From Hermetia illucens (lineage: Eukaryota > Arthropoda > Insecta > Diptera > Stratiomyidae), in the NCBI RefSeq assembly GCF_905115235.1, contig NC_051850.1, positions 162,936,615-163,000,614 of the forward strand: 64,000 nt of DNA, read 5' to 3'. Both the position numbers and the translations under genes were made by a program. The notes below the pieces were generated by a model. That model was not told the DNA's origin. It did not search any database and saw only the letters and a list, made by a program, of their open reading frames with translations. The stretch's first letter is position 1. Each line of letters starts with the position of its first letter. Positions 11,166 to 23,089 of the stretch are shown here, piece by piece.

Positions 11166-11730
11166 TTTTGATTTTAGTGGGTGAAAATCACACACACACA
11201 GTAGCAACCTGGTGCAGTTTTGTCTTTTTAAGATATTCACATCCATCCATAAAAAAAACCTACTTATAACGAATCAGGATTCGGACCTGAGGCAACAAGA
11301 TCAAGGCTGATGCTAAAATAAAATTCTAGTTAAAGGGGTCATAATTGTTATCCTCTTCCGTTCATTATTCAATATGAACAATCACAGCATCCAACGTAAA
11401 ATTTTTATAGTTTCGTGCTAAACGCATTAATTCGGTAATTATGTAGGCACTTCTCAGTAAAACCGGATGTCCACCTTTCTATCAGTTGAACGAATATCGC
11501 CACGGTGGGTATAGATAGATATTTAAAAGGAAAAGTGAATCTTAAATAGATATTGTTGCAAAAAAATTCTATCAACAGTTATAGAAACGGCGTTTGAGAG
11601 TATCTTTTGACGCACCACGGTAAACGATTTGAACAACGATTTATTAACACGATAATAGCCTTCTGTGCAGCTCAAGTTTGCATTTCAGTTAACCCGTTTG
11701 TACAGCAAGCTACAGTCTAAACAATTTAAG
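11166..11730. other. AT-rich intergenic sequence
   Basis: No coding or RNA feature recognised. It could hold the upstream exon(s) of the cuticular protein gene starting visibly at 12127, but I found no ATG-plus-donor with a signal peptide. Confidence 0.4.
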
Positions 11731-11945
11731 GGCGGCGCGATGGTTGAGGAGGTAGAGGGTCAGCCTCCCAATCTGGCTGCTTTGGGATCGAATCCCAGTC
11801 GTCATGGATATCTGTGTTCGTCTTGTGTTTGTCACGCTGCTTTAAGCTTATCTCTTGCCCAGCACTAAGTGTAATGATAGTGAGACTGAATCACAATCTG
11901 GCTGTGTGCATGCCCTATACTCCACCAAGGAATGAACAGGAAACA
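11731..11945 (+). mobile_element. tRNA-derived SINE (candidate)
   Basis: The sequence contains an A-box-like element (TGGTTGAGGAGG, 11741-11752) and a strong B box (GGATCGAATCC, 11785-11795) at the spacing of a pol III type 2 promoter. It is preceded by a GGCGGCGCGA head and followed by a non-tRNA body (CATGGATATCTGTGTTCG...). It does not fold into a full cloverleaf with a paired acceptor stem, so a SINE is more likely than a tRNA gene. The 3' limit is uncertain. Confidence 0.6.
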
Positions 11946-12126
11946 CTAATCTAAGGACATCATAGCATGTCTTTCAGTAGATATTGAAAGCAACATGCAA
12001 TTTTTTACCTGGTTCAATCTCATCTCTCCAATCTCCAAATATTTCTAGACAGATAGATATTTGACTTTTTCTGTAAACTCAGTATGAAAAACCAAAAATT
12101 CATCAATATCCCTTTTTAATTTACAG

Positions 12127-13574
12127 CTCACAACGATATCACAATCAAATGCTTCATGGGGTTCACCAGGTTCAGGACAATATCACATACAAACAGACGA
12201 GGGTCCAGAAAGATATTTTCGATATCTAACAGATAACGGTCAATATCGTAAAGAGAAACGTTTACAAGATGGAACAGTTATTGGTAAGGGATAAAATGTC
12301 CTTCAATAAATATATATTTCATATTTATACAATATATAAAAAAAAATTTTATTGTTTTAGGAGATCTCAGTACTTCTTACAAATATTTAAAATTTATATT
12401 TTTTTCGCTTTACTTTTATCAACAATAATTATGTAGGTACTGATGCTTGGATCGATGCTTCCGGATTCCTCAGACAAAAAGATTACATCGCCGATGGTGG
12501 AGGCTATAGAATTCTGAAGTCCAAAACTATTTACGTTGGACAAGGCCAGGCTATTGAAGTAAGGGACAATTTCCAAATGTTCATTTCAACATTAAAATAT
12601 CTTTTGTATTTTTCTGTTTTCAGGAAGCCTTAAGGAGTATCAAAAATCTGCCTTCAGGTTCATCAAGTGATAACAAACTTAAGTTACTACACGCTACTAC
12701 TACAACAGTTCGACCTCTAGTCAATTACATATCAACGACAACTGCAAGACCACTTTATTATGATCATCCCTCTACACCTACAGTTCACATACAGCCAAAT
12801 TCCCAACCTCTGGATAATAGATACGTCCCTGTTAAGGGTGTCCAAGTAAAACCGACTCCAATTCCAGCTCAAGCACCGCTGACTGTGGCATCATTACGTA
12901 AGAAGCACCCAGTCCCATCGGTTCAATTTGAGCCTCCGTACAATAATGAATATGGTCCAATCACTGCCGACTATACATCATCCACGCCAAGTCCGATTTC
13001 CTCAACACAACTCCCAATAACTACCACCAATTTACTAGACCCATATCCCACACACTTGTCGCCACTGAACACAGATTTACTGCCACCACTAGTTTCACCG
13101 ACAGCTATTCCAAACGAGCTCTATGATTACAGTCCTATATCATCAACAACACCTAGGCCAACACCAATTTCATCCACGGAAGCGAGTGTGATACCTTTGA
13201 ACAGCAACAACTTGGAGCCCCAGCCCTTGTATACCAGGCCAGTAACCAGTCGACCATACTCTTCACGTAACCCATTTTTGCGTGGACATCCAAACTATAA
13301 CGAAAATGTTGGTAGTGGATATGATCCGCAATATCCAGAGTACGATGGAGTGGCGGTTAACGACAATGGTTTCCGCTATTACTTACCTCGGCAGTATCAT
13401 GAGGAAGAGAATTCAGGCGGAGATCGCAGAGCTGGAAGTTTTGGTTATATCGATCCATTTGGAATTCGCCGTGTAGTTTATTACAATGCATCTCCCGAGC
13501 AAGGTTTTGTTCATCGAAAAAATAATCGTTATGTTGGATTTGATGCAACGCCATATGACCCTCGACCTCTTTAG
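12127..13574 (+). CDS. Cuticular protein with two RR-like regions, 3' three exons
   Basis: Coding exons seen are 12127-12283, 12437-12558 and 12624-13574 (stop), joined in frame across 153 bp and 65 bp GT-AG introns; 409 aa are visible. The first exon follows a clean acceptor (TTTAATTTACAG), so the start and signal peptide lie upstream and were not found. Residues about 32-76 (RYFRYLTDNGQYRKEKR ... ASGFLRQKDYIADGGGYRIL) fit the chitin-binding RR consensus of arthropod cuticular proteins. The middle is a long Pro/Ser/Thr-rich linker (PITTTNLLDPYPTHLSP, STTPRPTPISSTE). The C-terminal 66 residues (GFRYYLPRQYHEEE ... GSFGYIDPFGIRRVVYYNA) look like a second RR-type unit. The protein is presumably secreted into chitinous cuticle or matrix. 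It is intact as far as visible; I do not know its fly symbol. Confidence 0.82.
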
Positions 13575-14480
13575 GAATTTCTCATTCTTTACCTTTCCTA
13601 CCTTTTACTTATTTGTGATGAAACCATTTTGATAAGGAGGAGAAAGCAGAGGTATTTGATATATTTCATTTCTATTCCCCAAAGATGTTTAATATGAGAG
13701 TCCATTGCATTCAGCCGTTTATCTAGAAGTCATTTTCTACCAAACTGTTTCATAGTTTCAATATGTTTTCAATTAAATAGAACCTCATTCGTTTATACCA
13801 ATCTTGCATTGAAATCGGCAAATCTTCTAAGCTTAGAGAAGGAAGAACACTACAAGCCGTAGATACTTATCTGATTTTATTTGGACCCCAAATTCTACAT
13901 AAAAAAATCAATCAAACCCTGGGTGCCACTTCAACTTAGCCCAATTTCATCTTCCCGTAGTATCAATTTTGTAGATATTACTCGTATAACGTACAAGTAC
14001 TATTGAATGCAACAAAAGATACCTTCACATCAAACTGCTTTAAAGAAGTTATTATCCTCCTCCTTTCTTACATCTTAGGCCTTCAAACTAGCTTGTAATT
14101 TCACGTCTATTTAATTTTAAGTAAATCCCATTAAATTGAAATCTATTAACTTATTAAACATTAGTCCTAAGTCACACAGATTCACATTAATCTTGCCATA
14201 ATATTCAATTGTCCTCAGATCATTTATGTACAATTAATATTCTTGATATGCAGTAAATTTCTCAGATAATAGAATTTCATTGGAAAATTCATCTATTTCA
14301 TTTCGTGCAAAAACAACAAATTATTAAATATTCGAAAGAATAAATTAATCCAATGAATACCCGTTACTGAGAAAAGATTCACAAAATGAAAATGATATTT
14401 CATTGCGTGGATTGTTGTTGATAAAAAGGAAAAGACCAGTTTATGTATCTATTCGTAATAAATAAATATTTTTAAAATTG
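13575..14480 (+). other. 3' UTR and flank of the cuticular protein gene
   Basis: AT-rich sequence without coding frames. AATAAATAAATA at about 14457-14468 is the strongest polyadenylation signal, which would give a 3' UTR of about 0.9 kb. Confidence 0.5.
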
Positions 14481-14719
14481 TTCTCTAATGTTTTCGTATA
14501 AGATATCCTTTGAATTGCGATTCCCGCCCCGCATCCCCGACTATTAAGTAATCTAGACATGGGAATTGCCAGTAAAAAACCGCTGTCATTCCACCTGCTA
14601 CGATGGACCGACAACTATTCTTACCGCTATCATTTTGCCCCAAATTACCAAATCGTACTGGATCATCAATAGCCATTAAGATAACATTCTAAGGATTATT
14701 CTGTTGGGCTCAATAATTT

Positions 14720-17700
14720 TTCTTTTTTTGGGAGTAGGGTAGGTGAATGCATTTACGCACGGAGTGTTGGATTCCCGCAACAGCACGCTGTCGGACTACC
14801 AACTAAATACCTCCCTGTCATCAGAGAACTAGCCTGGAACCGTTTGACATATTACTTCGGGTTAGCCCTCCCACTCTCCCGGTTTTGGAAGCCTTCAAGT
14901 CAGGGAATTCCTTTCACCAACGGGAGGGGAGGAAGGGAGTTGTCAGTTCAGGAAACCCCTTACCGTCCGATCCCTCTGCTGTGTCAAATTCAATCTTCTT
15001 CGCAATAAGAAGATCCCGAACGTAATGCGCAATACCATTCCAGCTACCAGCGCTCTTCAGCATCTCTCTGACAATGTTGTCTGGAGAGAGCTCCCCTGTG
15101 TCTGCATAAAGCTGCTGGCGGAGGCCGTCCCACCTCTCGCAAGAAAAAAAGGTGTGTTCAGCGGCGTCCGCCACTCCATTGCAGAACACACCATGAGGAG
15201 ATCGCGCCTTCCCAATCCTGTGCAGGTAAGACTGAAAACCTCCATGCCCACTTAGAAATTGGGTAAGGAAGTAATCAATCTCACCGTACATTCGATTCAA
15301 CCACGGGTCTAATTTGTCGACGAGCCGCGCAGTCCATCTACCCCTTATCTCATTTTGCCAAGAAAGTTGCCACTAGGTAAGGGTGCGTCGACGTTCTTCA
15401 TTTATTTAACCGCTGATTTTGACTCTATAGTCAACTCGCCGATCGATATGGGACGCAGGATCGGGATTCTCTTTCTGGTCAAGATTACTACTTCGGTTTT
15501 TTTCCGGCGCAAGGCTGAAACCAAGAGCAGTTATTGATCCGCTTACCCATCGCGTCAATATGCCAAGTTAGCTTTGCGCCTGTTCAACAGTCCGTCCGGC
15601 AACAAGTGCTGCAACGTCGTCTGCATAACCGACCAGGCGCAACTCTTCGGGCATATCGAGTCTCAGCAGGCAATCATAAGAAGCGTTCCAGAGGTCCGCC
15701 CCTAGGATGGATCCCTGTGCTATTCCCGACGTGATTTCCAACCTCTTCCAGCGTCTCATAGAGCAGGGAGCGGTCTTTCAGATATCCCTCAATATCCACA
15801 TGAGATAGCTTGGGGCGTGAAATGAGTTTTCTATCTGTCCATCTTACGGAATTGAAGGCATTTCTGACATCAAGCGTTATGAGGAGCACTATCCTTCGAT
15901 ATCGGCAGCATTGTGCCTCGGCTCGATGAACCGCATCTACGACCTCCATGATAGCATCCACTGTGGATCTCTCTGTTCTGAACCCGAACTGCCTTAGGGA
16001 TAAGTCCCCGGCAGCGCGGATCGCTTCAGCGAACCTACTCCTGATGAGCTTCTCGAGCACTTTTCCGGCCGTGTCAAGCATACAAAGTGGTCGGTATGCA
16101 GACGGGAGCTCCAGGTCTTCCTTACCGTTACTGATCAACGCGAGTTTGGAAACTATCCAGCGACAGTTAAGCACTTGGGTGTTTAACGTAGGTACCTGTC
16201 ATGGAGACTTAATCTTACGGTCCTCTTCAGACACGGATTGATTTTGTGACCACAATCAGATCCCCGCTGTGACAAGCAACAACGGGATTAGTCTATACCG
16301 AGTGCATGGCTTAGCATTCATACTGGTGGATGCAAAAATTACCTAAATCTCTACCGAACTAAGGAATACGGCACCCGTGTTGAAACGCAACACCACGCTG
16401 AGGCCCGAAGTTCTCTTCTCACTTGAGCACAACCACCATGAAACTCCCACTAGGGGGGCCAACCGCAAACAACCGAGCTGTACCCACATACAACGGGAGT
16501 TCACCCGAAGTATGAGAGTCCAGGGGCTATCCCGGTTCCCATGGTACCAGTATACCCCTGGAAAGGTTTCTGGACCAATTTGCCACTTCAGATGAGTCCC
16601 CGTGCAGACTCGGGTCTAATCACCCTGATTAGGCCTTTGGAGCATTCGCCTACTGCATCACGGCCGGCAAACCAAAGTGAGTACAGCGTCTCGCGGCGCC
16701 ACCACTATGGAGGTTCCCCTCAACCCCTTGGTTTTGGTTTGGCCGACAGGGTTGCTGCCCCATCTCCCTCACCGCCACCTCTTAGCACCACTATCCATGG
16801 ACAAGAAAAACTTCTCTCCTTCAGGCAAGCGATGAACAGTTCAAGCGGAACACCAGTTTGTAAACTTCCGCCGGAATGCCACCAGGGCCTGGCGCTTTCT
16901 TGTTATTCATAGTGAGATCTGCTTCTTCGAGCTCTCTCATTGTGAAAGGGGGCAACCCTCGCTTTCCGCGTTATTTACATCAACCCGTTCTGGGTGTCTG
17001 GGGAACAATGCCCGCACAATGCGGTCTATCTGGTTGGTACTTAGTATGCAAGGTCTTCGCAGAGCCCCGATTTTACGGTCCCTACGGGTCGTCATTCATC
17101 TCGTTAACAAGGTTCTGCCAGCCGCGAGGTTTGCTTTTATTTACAGTGCTGTGGAGTCTCCTTTTTGCTGATCTGTACTATGCCTTTATGCCCCATGCTT
17201 CCTCGTTATCGTGCAAACTTTGTGACAAACGGCGGAGCTTATGACCGTAGGTTGGCAATTTCTGCCGACCACCAGTACATAGAAGGCTTGTCGCGCCTGG
17301 TGCCCCTCCGGGGCAAGGAAGCCTCACACGCCGTCGTTATCAGTCAGCTGCGACACTACCACCCCCGGGGCGCCCTCCAGCACGGCCCTGCCTGCTCCAA
17401 AAGCTTCGACGAACTTCCCGATGTTCACCCTCGTGACATTTCACAGGCAAGGAGAGCGTCGCGTTGGTGCTCACCGGCAAGTAGCGTCAACCACTTCGAA
17501 CGCGATGTGCAGGTGATCACTTGACGGGAAGTCTTCTAGGACTCGCCACCCATCCACCGATGATACAGAAATTTCGACACAAAAGTGATAACAGGAATGC
17601 TTCCTTCACAGCCTGGGAGCCGAAACGTTGGCATGGATCCGGTGTTTAAAACTACAAGTCCGATTCTCGCCGCCATTTCCAGAATCCGCTTCTCTCTGGA

Positions 17701-18130
17701 GTCTGAACGAGGCATGCCCCATTCAAGAGCCCTAGCATTAAAATTACTGCCTATCAGGATTCGTCCCTCCGTGCTCGAAACGGTGTCCTCCAGAGCATCT
17801 AGTCGGCGGTAAACGATAAAAAACGTTATCCATAAACACCGAATCCGGACAAACCCGTTCCCCCGGCCTTCGGCAAGAACACGAAGTCGAACGTCGCCCC
17901 GAACCCAGATGGCAGTGGTGCCCGATAAGTCGAGATGCCATGAGGACGGGTCCTTGTTTCGGTATTGCTCGCTAATCAGCACTAGATCAACATTTACTTC
18001 CGCAGCGAACTGTCCTAGCAACCGGTGAGTGGTTGCACTCCGGTGCATGTTAATTTGTAAAATTCGGATCATGCCGTTTGCACCCTGGCCCTCTACTATT
18101 CCGCCCTGAAGATCGGACACGTCCGTGATG
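14720..18130 (-). mobile_element. R1-clade LINE (Waldo/RT-like), broken, with an insert
   Basis: Read from 18130 down: an endonuclease (18120-17536: IRILQINMHRSATTHRLL, LVLISEQYRN, RILIGSNFNARALEWG); a linker with MYWWSAEIANLR-type sequence (about 17270); the RT start (MRELEEADLTMNNKKAPGPGG-like, about 16930-16870); RT fingers/palm (16174-15674: LPSAYRPLCMLDTAGKVLEKLI, FGFRTERSTVDAI, ITLDVRNAFNSV); the catalytic YADD (15759-15568: VGYADDVAAL); and the C-terminal zinc-finger part (15300-14914: DYFLTQFLSGHGGFQSYLHR, AEHTFFSCERW). A 3' UTR and short A-rich tail end near 14720. Frames are interrupted in several places and roughly 16235-16795 is foreign to the RT. The layout is that of an R1-clade ORF2. 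Confidence 0.88.
16235..16795 (-). mobile_element. Unclassified GC-rich insert inside the R1-clade RT
   Basis: The RT sequence is colinear up to about 16230 and resumes near 16795, while the intervening 560 bp have no RT resemblance. The block is GC-rich (ACCCCTTGGTTTTGG, GATTAGGCCTTTGGAGC) and has no long ORF with known similarity. It could be a SINE or a UTR segment of another LINE. Exact junctions and a target duplication were not resolved. Confidence 0.45.
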
Positions 18131-18309
18131 TACTACTATCTTACGAACATACAGCCTTGGAAAGTTTTTAGGAACCAGTTACTAATGAATTAAGAGTCAC
18201 AAATTCAATAACTGAATTTCTCGCTAACATGCAATGCTAAATTGTACCGAAACAAATTGACGCCACCAGACAAATTTTCTAAGGGTATAAAAGGACTATA
18301 GCCGGAAAT

Positions 18310-21300
18310 GTTGGATGCCTTCCATGAATCTTCCAACTTTGAGCAGCAAACAGCCTCAGGGCAAACAGCCTTCGGGCAAAACAATGCGTCCGGGTAAAAA
18401 GCCTTCGCGCAAACCGCCTCCGGCCAAACCGTCTTTGGGCAGACGCTACTCCCTCCCGGGTTGCGCCAATGTTGAAAGGAAAGGATCGTCTGGGGCATCT
18501 GCGGCTAAAGATAAACCAAAGTGACAACGGTCGTCAGAAGACGATCCCAACTCTCGGATTCAAATGGCTACAAAGAAGGATTGGCCCGCAACGACTAAGT
18601 CTTCATTTGCAGCCAAGGCTGTCGAAGCCGACGGATGGGTTTTGTACGACGACACCAATCCATCCGGTTACGATACAGAGCAGTGTGAGCAGCTTAGGAG
18701 GAAACTCCTCCTAGCTGTAAGGACTGCATCCTTGCAAGGGATTAAACTACGCTTCGAGTCTCTAGATGTATACCATAAAATGTGAAGGATCAACTTTGCT
18801 GGCGAAAGCAGGAACGAGTGGCTTAAACAGTATCGCTCCTCTTTCATCGATGTGTGGAAAAGTGCGCGACTAAGCATGAAGAGGATTTCCGAGCTACCAT
18901 CGTTTACAAAATGCTTTCTCTGGCTTCCAGAAGAGGAGCGTAAGGGTGGTGAGGTCCTGGAACAACTTGGAGTCCAGAATAACCTCAACACCTCCACCTG
19001 GATGCTACTAGCAAAGGAGGACGAAGAGCCAATATCGGCGTTCCTGAACCCGATATTAAACAGGGTCGGGAACAAACGAGAATCCGCAAAAGACAGCTTG
19101 GGGGCGTACAAAATAGAACTGAGCGCCCGGGTTACAATCCCTGGGAGGCGCATCAAATCCATTGCTAGAATTAAGAAAACAACCTAAATGATCACAACTA
19201 GCATGGAAGAAGCTTTCCAAGAGATCTGTTCACTCAAAACGCCAAAGAAAGGTAAAATATCGTGTGCAACTTTTATTTAGCAAAGCAGAGAAAAACGTCG
19301 AGAGTGTCTCTCAACCGAGCTCTAAAGTCTGATGCAGCCCCTGGCTGGAATCGGTACAAAAAAGCTCAGAAATTTCTAAAAAAGAGCATAAGGTCGGCTA
19401 ACCGATCATGAGGGAGACGTTTTCGCGAAGAGACTAACTCTCTTGAGGCAACCTCAAAGCTGAAGCGAATCTTTACTAGAAAACGTAGCCAACAGCTGAG
19501 TTACCAAAGTTTACAGAGCGAAAGGTACACAGCGATGAAGAAAGGGCAACCCATTTGCTTGAAGTGCACTTCCCAGCCAGCATCCAAAATCTCATCTCAG
19601 GGCCGACAGGTGGTACAGCCTTCAACCGGAAGACTGGACTCTGGCATGCTAGATAGTATCATGGGAACGAGTAAAATTGGCATTTAACTTGTTCCACAGA
19701 TCCAACTCTGCGGGTCCGGATGGCATCATTTCTACTCTAGGAATAGAAGGATTAAATGCCCTGGATCTACACAATCAGAATATATACCGTGCATGCCTAT
19801 CAAATGGTTATATCCTAAATAATTGGCGTGATGTGAAGATAAACGGGTCTTAAAAATACACTCAAAGTCTTCCCTACTTGTCGTGAAAGGCCCCTACAAG
19901 GTATAGAAGTTTGTGGACTAGCAAACTGCTATCGAATCGTTAACAACGAATCCGATGTCAGATCGGTACTGACGGCTACCGCAAGGCGTACTCTTCGGAG
20001 AAGGTTTCCGACTGCAAGATTAAATTGATTGAATGAAGTGTTCTGACAGGCTTCAAGACCCTGATCCAATTGGATTCTCGCGTCAACGATTATTATTAAA
20101 CATAGTTGACAAGCTGTAGAAAATAAGTCCACTTCACCTGCAGAAATAAGTCCCTTGAAAGAAATTTCCAATTGCAAATCAGATAAGCTAGCGATCTAAA
20201 ATGATATCGAAGATGGGCTGCCTTCATCCTCAATTTCAACCTGTTCTTTACTTCAAATTAGAGATGCGGTGCTGCAGAAAAGCCCTCTATTCATACTTTG
20301 AAAAACTCCCCCGAAGCCAATAAAAAAAAATAAGCCGCATTCCTAGCAGCCTGCAGTACAAACTCGGCTTTCTACTTCTTTCTTCTGGGTGGTGATCAAG
20401 GAGGACGAACCCAGGTGAACAGCCAAGCTTTTCTGCTCTGCATAAATGGAGAGGGCCGGGAGACAATGAAAAAGGCGGATTATAAAGTATGGTTTGGAGT
20501 TAAGAACGCAAAGGTGCGCGACACTGCACGATGACCTGAATCTAGTCGACTCCACCAAAGAGCTATTGGGGGCGATAAAAAGCGATGACCCGGCAAGGAC
20601 TGACAAACCCCAACGAAAGCAAATCACGATAAGAGTAGAAATACACCTCAGCTAATTCGCTGGCCTTCCTCATAGGAGGGCCTTAATTGCAGCTAATTAC
20701 CCGTCTCTGTGCATTCCCAATGAATTACGCCACCTGTAAACCGAGCTTCACCAGGAATTTTATTGTGAACTTTTCAGCCATGACAGAGTGGAGGACCGGT
20801 AACATGGTTATTACACTGTATTTTTCACCAGTGGGTCAAAAATGGTCTGCGAAGCCGGTACGAGGATTTTCTCCGATACACATCGCAAATCCGAGTCGTA
20901 GGGTCTCCCAGAATTCACCAGTATATTCCAATCGATGGTACTGACGATACTGGAAACCGGGCATGATCCGATTCCCAAGCATATCATAGCTATATTGACC
21001 GATAATTAAGCGGGCAGTAAAGCTTGGCACTCAGTGGCAATATTCTTCAGACTGGTGGGGAAGGGCAGGTACGCACTGGAAAGTCTGAGCAACACGCTCA
21101 AAGTTCTGGGTTCTCGGTCATGGGAGCATAGAAGGGAATGGGCAATTTGATAGACTGGCGGGGAAGGGCGATCTGTTCTTGGCGGTCTCTCGATGGGTAC
21201 AGTCTGCATACCGCTGGCGACTATCAGCAGCATAATCTACTAGCACTACTTAGTTGCCGCTGACTTCAAACCGCGAAGGTTCACCACCTATACCAAACGA

Positions 21301-21660
21301 AAGAGGATTTCGCCCGTCTACCATAAGGCTCGATCATATAACCCTTTGGGCCATGCATATACAAATGCGTACAAAATTGCAGCGGTTTACACTTGACACT
21401 AGCATTTAGGAGACCATGCCGCCAGACCCGGCATACCCTACAATTCGCATTGCAGACACCGCGAAGAAGAGGAGGAAACCCTCGGTCGTTTCCTTTGCGA
21501 GTGCGCAGTTCTAGCTAGAGTCAGACTGCGGACATTAGGTAAACTACTCTTTGAGAACTTCAAGAGATCTCTAGTTGGATTGGAGAACTGCTATCCTTCA
21601 TTAATGCTACGAGTTGACTTTGAAGATATGAGCCAGCTGACTCCGTGACCCCTTGTTCTT
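18310..21660 (+). mobile_element. RNase-H-bearing LINE (I/Loa-like), degraded copy
   Basis: 18315-18785 encodes an ORF1-like protein (SSFAAKAVEADGWVLYDD, SGYDTEQCEQLRRKLL) that is nearly the same as 40823-40566 minus. 18850-19187 (LSARVTIPGRRIKSIARIKKTT) and 19550-19790 (LEVHFPASIQNLIS, then a degraded RT block) parallel the minus-strand copy at 37480-41160. 21410-21650 encodes the tail (RPGIPYNSHCRHREEEEETL, ARVRLRTLGKLLFENF). The section 19900-21400 is too decayed to read. Many stops and frameshifts are present; the copy is dead. Confidence 0.75.
18346..18441 (+). repeat. Degenerate 15-bp minisatellite in the LINE ORF1
   Basis: About six tandem units of a 15-bp motif close to CCTTCGGGCAAACAG (one unit 18 bp), encoding GQTAFGQT-like or KQPSGK-like pentapeptides depending on frame. 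The sister LINE copy (reverse complement near 40900) has only about one unit at this place, so the array expanded in this copy or contracted in the other. Confidence 0.7.
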
Positions 21661-22239
21661 ACCACAGCAATTATGGTCTTGGGAATTTGTCGTATCAAAA
21701 CAACGTACCATTACGCTAATTGATGTTTGCCTACCTTCCCTACTGAAATATTCTTCAGCTTTTGGAAGAAGTTGAAGTGTCTAAAGACGAAGAATAACAA
21801 ATTTATACGAACTACACTAGCCAAATTATGATTCTGCAGGAAAACCCTTAATTTTAGCAATTTTACTTCAATATGCTCAAACATCATTGACAATGTTCTT
21901 TCAATTGAGGAACGTAGTTTACGGTTATGAGATGCTGGAACCATGCTCCCAGTTTATAAGGAAAAAATTGGTCTCCGCTTGAAAAGTCGCTGAAATCCAA
22001 AATCCATCCATCATTGTTGATACTGTCATCCCGTCTAGGTTTCCGGTTCGAAAGCCAGAACCCACTTCCTTTGGACTGAATTACAAATATTGCCTAACAG
22101 AAAGAACCGCTAGTAGTCGAGGACTTGTAGCACTGATGAAGGGGGAATGGATGGTAGGTATGGTAAGTATCAGTGGCCGCTACGAGGAGCGCTTTGATGC
22201 ACCGTTTTGATGCCACAAACTCCTAAGAGGGGAGTCGAG
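21661..22239. other. No recognised feature
   Basis: A spacer between two oppositely oriented LINE tails. The frame 21944-21711 minus (77 codons) shows no family resemblance. Confidence 0.4.
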
Positions 22240-22790
22240 CCGACTCGGATCTTCAGAGCCAACCCGTAGCATTTACGAAGAAAAGCAGCTCTCTGACCCT
22301 GCAGCTAGAAATCTCTGAGGTCCCCAAAGAATGGTTCACCCAGTGTCCGCAGCCTGACTCTAGCCAGAGTTGGGCAGTCGCAGAGAAAATGCATGAGGGT
22401 TTCCATTCCTTCTCCGCAGGTTCGGCAATGCGAGTTGTAGGGTATGCCGAGCCTAGCGGCATGGTCCCCTATGGGCCAGTGCCCCGTGCAGACCGCCGTA
22501 ATCTTGAATGCATTTGCACGCGTCTGGCACAGGAGCTCTCATGATCGGGCTATGTTATAAGCGGGCCAAATTCTCCTTAACTTGGCACAGCTTGTAAGAC
22601 TTCGCCATTTCAGGCCCACTGCTGCTAGGTAGTGCGAGTAGACTCTGCCCCTGACAGCCGCCAGCGGAACACTGACTGTATTCGCCGAGGGACTGCCAAC
22701 AGCAGAGCCTTGCCTGGCCAATCCGTCAGCCCGCTTACGTGTGACATAGTCCGTGAAAGGATGTCTTGACATCCTCGGGCCATTCTATTG
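22240..22790 (-). mobile_element. RNase H and tail of an I/Loa-like LINE (fragment)
   Basis: The minus strand from 22790 reads as the end of a LINE RNase H domain (KADGLARQGSAVGSPSAN, 22740-22690) followed by the Cys/His tail (LGIPYNSHCRTCGEGMETL, DCPTLARVRLRTLGEPFF). It is the best-preserved copy of the tail also seen at 6190-6430 and 21410-21650, and it points opposite to the latter. There is at least one frame change between the two parts. Confidence 0.8.
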
Positions 22791-23089
22791 GAGGATACCC
22801 CTTTTCATATGTCAATACAAATGGCGCCCAACGTGGGTGTTCAATCGTCGTCAAACCTGTTCCTAGATTTTCCTAGAAATTCATGGTAAACTTGACACAA
22901 AAATTTCAGATAGAAATCATGAAAAAAGTACTTCATAATGGAACCCATTTCTCTTAAATTCGCATTTGACCTAGTTGATTTGCAGTATCCAGACTATTTT
23001 AATTAAAAAAATTATTTCACTTAACAAAATTGTTTATCCAAAGAGCAAATGAATTTTATTTTATAAGAACCATTTTACATATTATCCTC
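22791..23089. other. 3' flank of the secreted-protein gene
   Basis: AT-rich sequence (for example TTTAATTAAAAAAATTATTT near 23000). The 3' UTR of the minus-strand gene presumably lies here; no clear unique polyadenylation signal could be chosen. Confidence 0.4.

Noticed and set aside
11731-11805. A true tRNA gene
   Set aside because: The B box is good but the acceptor and anticodon stems do not pair, so a SINE is the better reading.
14485-14676. 63-codon minus-strand open frame after the cuticle gene
   Set aside because: No family resemblance; lies in the 3' flank next to the R1-clade tail.
18279-18527. Cys/Arg-rich proteins on the minus strand
   Set aside because: Open frames created by the 15-bp minisatellite in the LINE ORF1.
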